Shown: one piece after another, positions 62,014-64,000 of the stretch
How positions within the stretch are numbered: the stretch's first letter is position 1
Layout: each line of letters begins with the position of its first letter
Origin: Bacteroides caecigallinarum
GTDB taxonomy: Bacteria; Bacteroidota; Bacteroidia; Bacteroidales; Bacteroidaceae
DNA length: 64,000 bases
NCBI RefSeq assembly: GCF_016902295.1
Contig: NZ_JACJLQ010000006.1
Coordinates: 1 to 64,000 of the forward strand
Direction: 5' to 3'
Notes under the pieces: generated by a model
Databases searched by the model: none
What the model was told of the DNA's origin: nothing
What the model saw: only the letters and a program-made list of their open reading frames with translations
Program-made: the position numbers and the translations under genes

Positions 62014-62862
62014 TTAAAAAAAGTCATATTCGGACTTGTCAATGTTGCAATCGTTCATCGCTCTTCCTTGTTCAGAGGTACGGCCGAAACGGTGTTTCCT
62101 GCTGTCCTCAAGCTGAAGCCTGAGATTAGATATCTCGTTTGCCAGTATCATGTTCACCTCGTCTTTTGCCTCAAGCTGCTTTCTCATAAGTTCCATTTCT
62201 TTCCTGTAATGTTCAACCGTGGATGATTGCTTTTCGAGGGAATCTTTGAAGTCATTGATTATATCAACCAGAGCCTTGGGGTTCTATTTGTAGGATTCTT
62301 CAATAGCCTTAAGCCTCGAAATCAGTTCGTTTACCTGTTTGCGAAGCCCTACCTTTTCCTCATTCGCCAGCCCCAACTGGCAGCAGAGTAACTCGTATGC
62401 TCTTTCATCAATCATACCCTCTCTTCCCTTATACTCTCACACAGACGGAAAATGCCTTTCCGCAATTCCACATTACCGTTGAACAGGTAATAGTTCAGGT
62501 TAGCACTCAGTCCAAGCATATCATCCTATCATTTTATTAAGCAACAAACTCTAATCAAAAACTGTTGTGTTTCTCAGAAACAGTGTCGCTCCGGATGTCA
62601 ATTGCTGTTTCACCCACTTAATCGGAGATTCGCCTTCTGGTTGTTTCACTTCAAGCTTCACGATTGGACTGTTGCAAGGTTTGCCGGTTATCTAGACTTT
62701 GGCAACGGTTACTCAACATGAATCGTCTTACCTAACTTCTCACTCCAGAACTGATGACGCTGACAGTTCATGAGCTTGTTATAATTTACTCCATAATCAG
62801 CACAGAATTCGCATAGGTCCTTGGTCTGCCTGCATAACTGGTAGAGGTCATATACTCCTAGC
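62014..62862 (-). pseudogene. Degenerate IS66-family element (tnpA, tnpB, tnpC remnants)
   Basis: Minus strand, right to left. The TnpA-like part (about 62862-62551) reads KLMNCQRHQFWSEKLGKTIH, then stops, then SPIKWVKQQLTSGATLFLRN. The TnpB start (about 62525-62414) reads LSANLNYYLFNGNVELRKGI and is cut after CESIREER. TnpC begins at ATG 62415 (MIDERAYELL), has an in-frame TAG at 62284-62286 and continues as VNMILANEISNLRLQLEDSR with HRFGRTSEQGR before a stop at 62014. All three parts are truncated and none can work. Confidence 0.85.
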
Positions 62863-63022
62863 TATTTACTTTATATTTTACTATAATCATTGTTCTCAAA
62901 AGTTACGGCACAAAAATATGTTAAACGACAAATGCTTACTTAAACTGTAAATATAAGAGTTAGTTTGATACAAAACCACATAAACAAAAAGTACCAATTA
63001 ATACAATAATTGAGGCTTACTA

Positions 63023-64000
63023 TTAGAATTCATGTATTTCATATTGAACATTACCTATCATTGATGAACATTTTGCAAATGCACCACTATACATCTTACC
63101 CGTTTTAAACAAATATATTTTTTGAGCCCTAGATAACATTATCATATCAATAAAAACTTTTGTATAAGCATCATTATTTTCATCTTTGATTTGATCAATA
63201 TGAACAGATTTTCCTGGAATAGTAACAACAAAATCTAATTCTTTTGAGATGCGTTCCACAAATTTTGTACTATCCGCTGTTACCAACACCTTATATTGGG
63301 GATAAATTTGATTACGTAATTTTTTAACTTCATAAATGCATTTTTTTATCAAGACTTCTTGATCATTGTTTTTTAATGGCTTACCTATAGTATCTTTAAA
63401 ATCACCTAATAGTTGATTAAATCTTAAAGAAATGGCTATATAACTTTTATTATTAAACAACTGTTCTTGTAAAGCATTTATTCTATTATTAAAAGATGGT
63501 TCTAATCTGAATAATTCATGAAATAATTTATTAAATTCTACTGTTTGTGGAAAACAATTCGTATATATATGAAGTTGCTTCTGAGGATGAATAAAATGCA
63601 AAAGATCTAGCATGGCATAAACCTCTCTCTCACTCCATTCCATCATTACATATGGCAATGAAACGTCTTTATTATACAAAAGGTCTGATTTTTTAATTCT
63701 CCAATTAACTTTATTGGGTATAAAACAATTATCCAATTCAATAGGACTATTGTGATAAATATAAAAAGGAACATTATGTCTCTTACACCAAGCATATACA
63801 GAAACTATCCCTCGCATTCTATCAGCTAAACCTCCATGTAAAATATGCCCATCAAAACAAATTACTACACCTCTTTTTATTTCCTCAGGTTTATTGATTT
63901 CAGTATAGTACTTAACTGACATATCTATTCTGCTTTTATCATTTAAGATAGCATTTAAAATGCCATTAGGAAAGAAGTATCGTTTTAAAATCTTTATGTA
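63023..64000 (-). CDS. Fucosyltransferase-like protein, possibly cut by the window edge
   Basis: The frame is open from 64000 down to the stop at 63023, 325 visible residues. The first ATG is at 63922 (MSVKYYTEINKPEE), but the frame continues upstream in sequence of good coding quality (RYFFPNGILNAILNDKSRI), so the true start may lie outside. GGLADRMRGIVSVYAW, IAISLRFNQLLGDF and KVLVTADSTKFVERI recall motifs of O-/alpha-1,6-fucosyltransferase-type folds. It is AT-rich and shares the direction of the exopolysaccharide operon, although an IS66 remnant stands between it and the next gene. Function not proven. Confidence 0.6.
   Translation of the reverse strand, partial: YIKILKRYFFPNGILNAILNDKSRIDMSVKYYTEINKPEEIKRGVVICFDGHILHGGLADRMRGIVSVYAWCKRHNVPFYIYHNSPIELDNCFIPNKVNWRIKKSDLLYNKDVSLPYVMMEWSEREVYAMLDLLHFIHPQKQLHIYTNCFPQTVEFNKLFHELFRLEPSFNNRINALQEQLFNNKSYIAISLRFNQLLGDFKDTIGKPLKNNDQEVLIKKCIYEVKKLRNQIYPQYKVLVTADSTKFVERISKELDFVVTIPGKSVHIDQIKDENNDAYTKVFIDMIMLSRAQKIYLFKTGKMYSGAFAKCSSMIGNVQYEIHEF

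Overview
The window looks like a chromosomal segment of a Bacteroidales gut-type bacterium (Bacteroides, Phocaeicola or a close relative). The grounds are: fimbrillin-type and GLPGLI proteins, a short primary sigma factor without region 1.1, promoters of the Bacteroidetes type (TTTG, about 19 bp, TAnnTTTG) in front of several genes, very weak Shine-Dalgarno signals, and RNase P RNA, EttA and NspC of the expected kind. Nearly all genes lie on the minus strand; only a DUF4143 ATPase, rnpB and a BrkB-like gene are on plus.

Region 1 (1-8500) is accessory and looks GC-richer. It holds the cut-off 5' part of an AAA-ATPase/PD-(D/E)XK gene, REP-like palindromes, a leucine-rich-repeat lipoprotein, a metallophosphoesterase with a disrupted front end, a fimbrillin-type lipoprotein preceded by a frameshifted small peptide gene, a small unknown gene, and a TPR-membrane-AraC regulator that probably controls the group.

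Region 2 (8500-12300) is a sulfur/redox operon: a four-domain CoA-disulfide-reductase/rhodanese/TusA/DsrE protein, a MarR regulator and a NifX-like cluster-binding protein. A DUF4143 ATPase with two direct repeats just upstream of its promoter follows.

Region 3 (13700-38900) is mostly core: ettA, an MFS carrier, panB with a HAD hydrolase and a C11 peptidase, rpoD, an HtrA/Deg protease, rnpB, a BrkB-like membrane protein, ribE, five tRNAs (three identical Gly-GCC, Leu-GAG, Leu-CAG), nspC, uvrD/pcrA, and an operon GLPGLI protein - TonB-type outer-membrane protein - histidine kinase - response regulator. It ends with a second DUF4143 ATPase, a full-length paralogue of the left-edge ATPase/nuclease, and the remains of an IS110 transposase.

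Region 4 (38900-64000) is one long minus-strand exopolysaccharide locus. Read in transcription order (right to left) it has a fucosyltransferase-like protein cut by the window edge, an IS66 remnant, four GT2 enzymes, a Wzy-like polymerase, two GT4 enzymes, a multi-HTH protein, a third GT4, an initiating sugar transferase, a PqqD-like / nucleotidyltransferase / HprK-like cassette, Wza and Wzc export proteins, then a small peptide, a fimbrillin/PI-PLC-like lipoprotein without its catalytic histidines, an OmpA-family protein and a 1464-residue surface protein. Many genes overlap by a few bases, so they are probably co-translated. No flippase was seen in the window.

The two observations I find most worth following are the small E-[IV]-Y-E-x-P peptides that precede fimbrillin-type lipoproteins at two separate places, and the PqqD/NTase/HprK cassette inside the polysaccharide operon.
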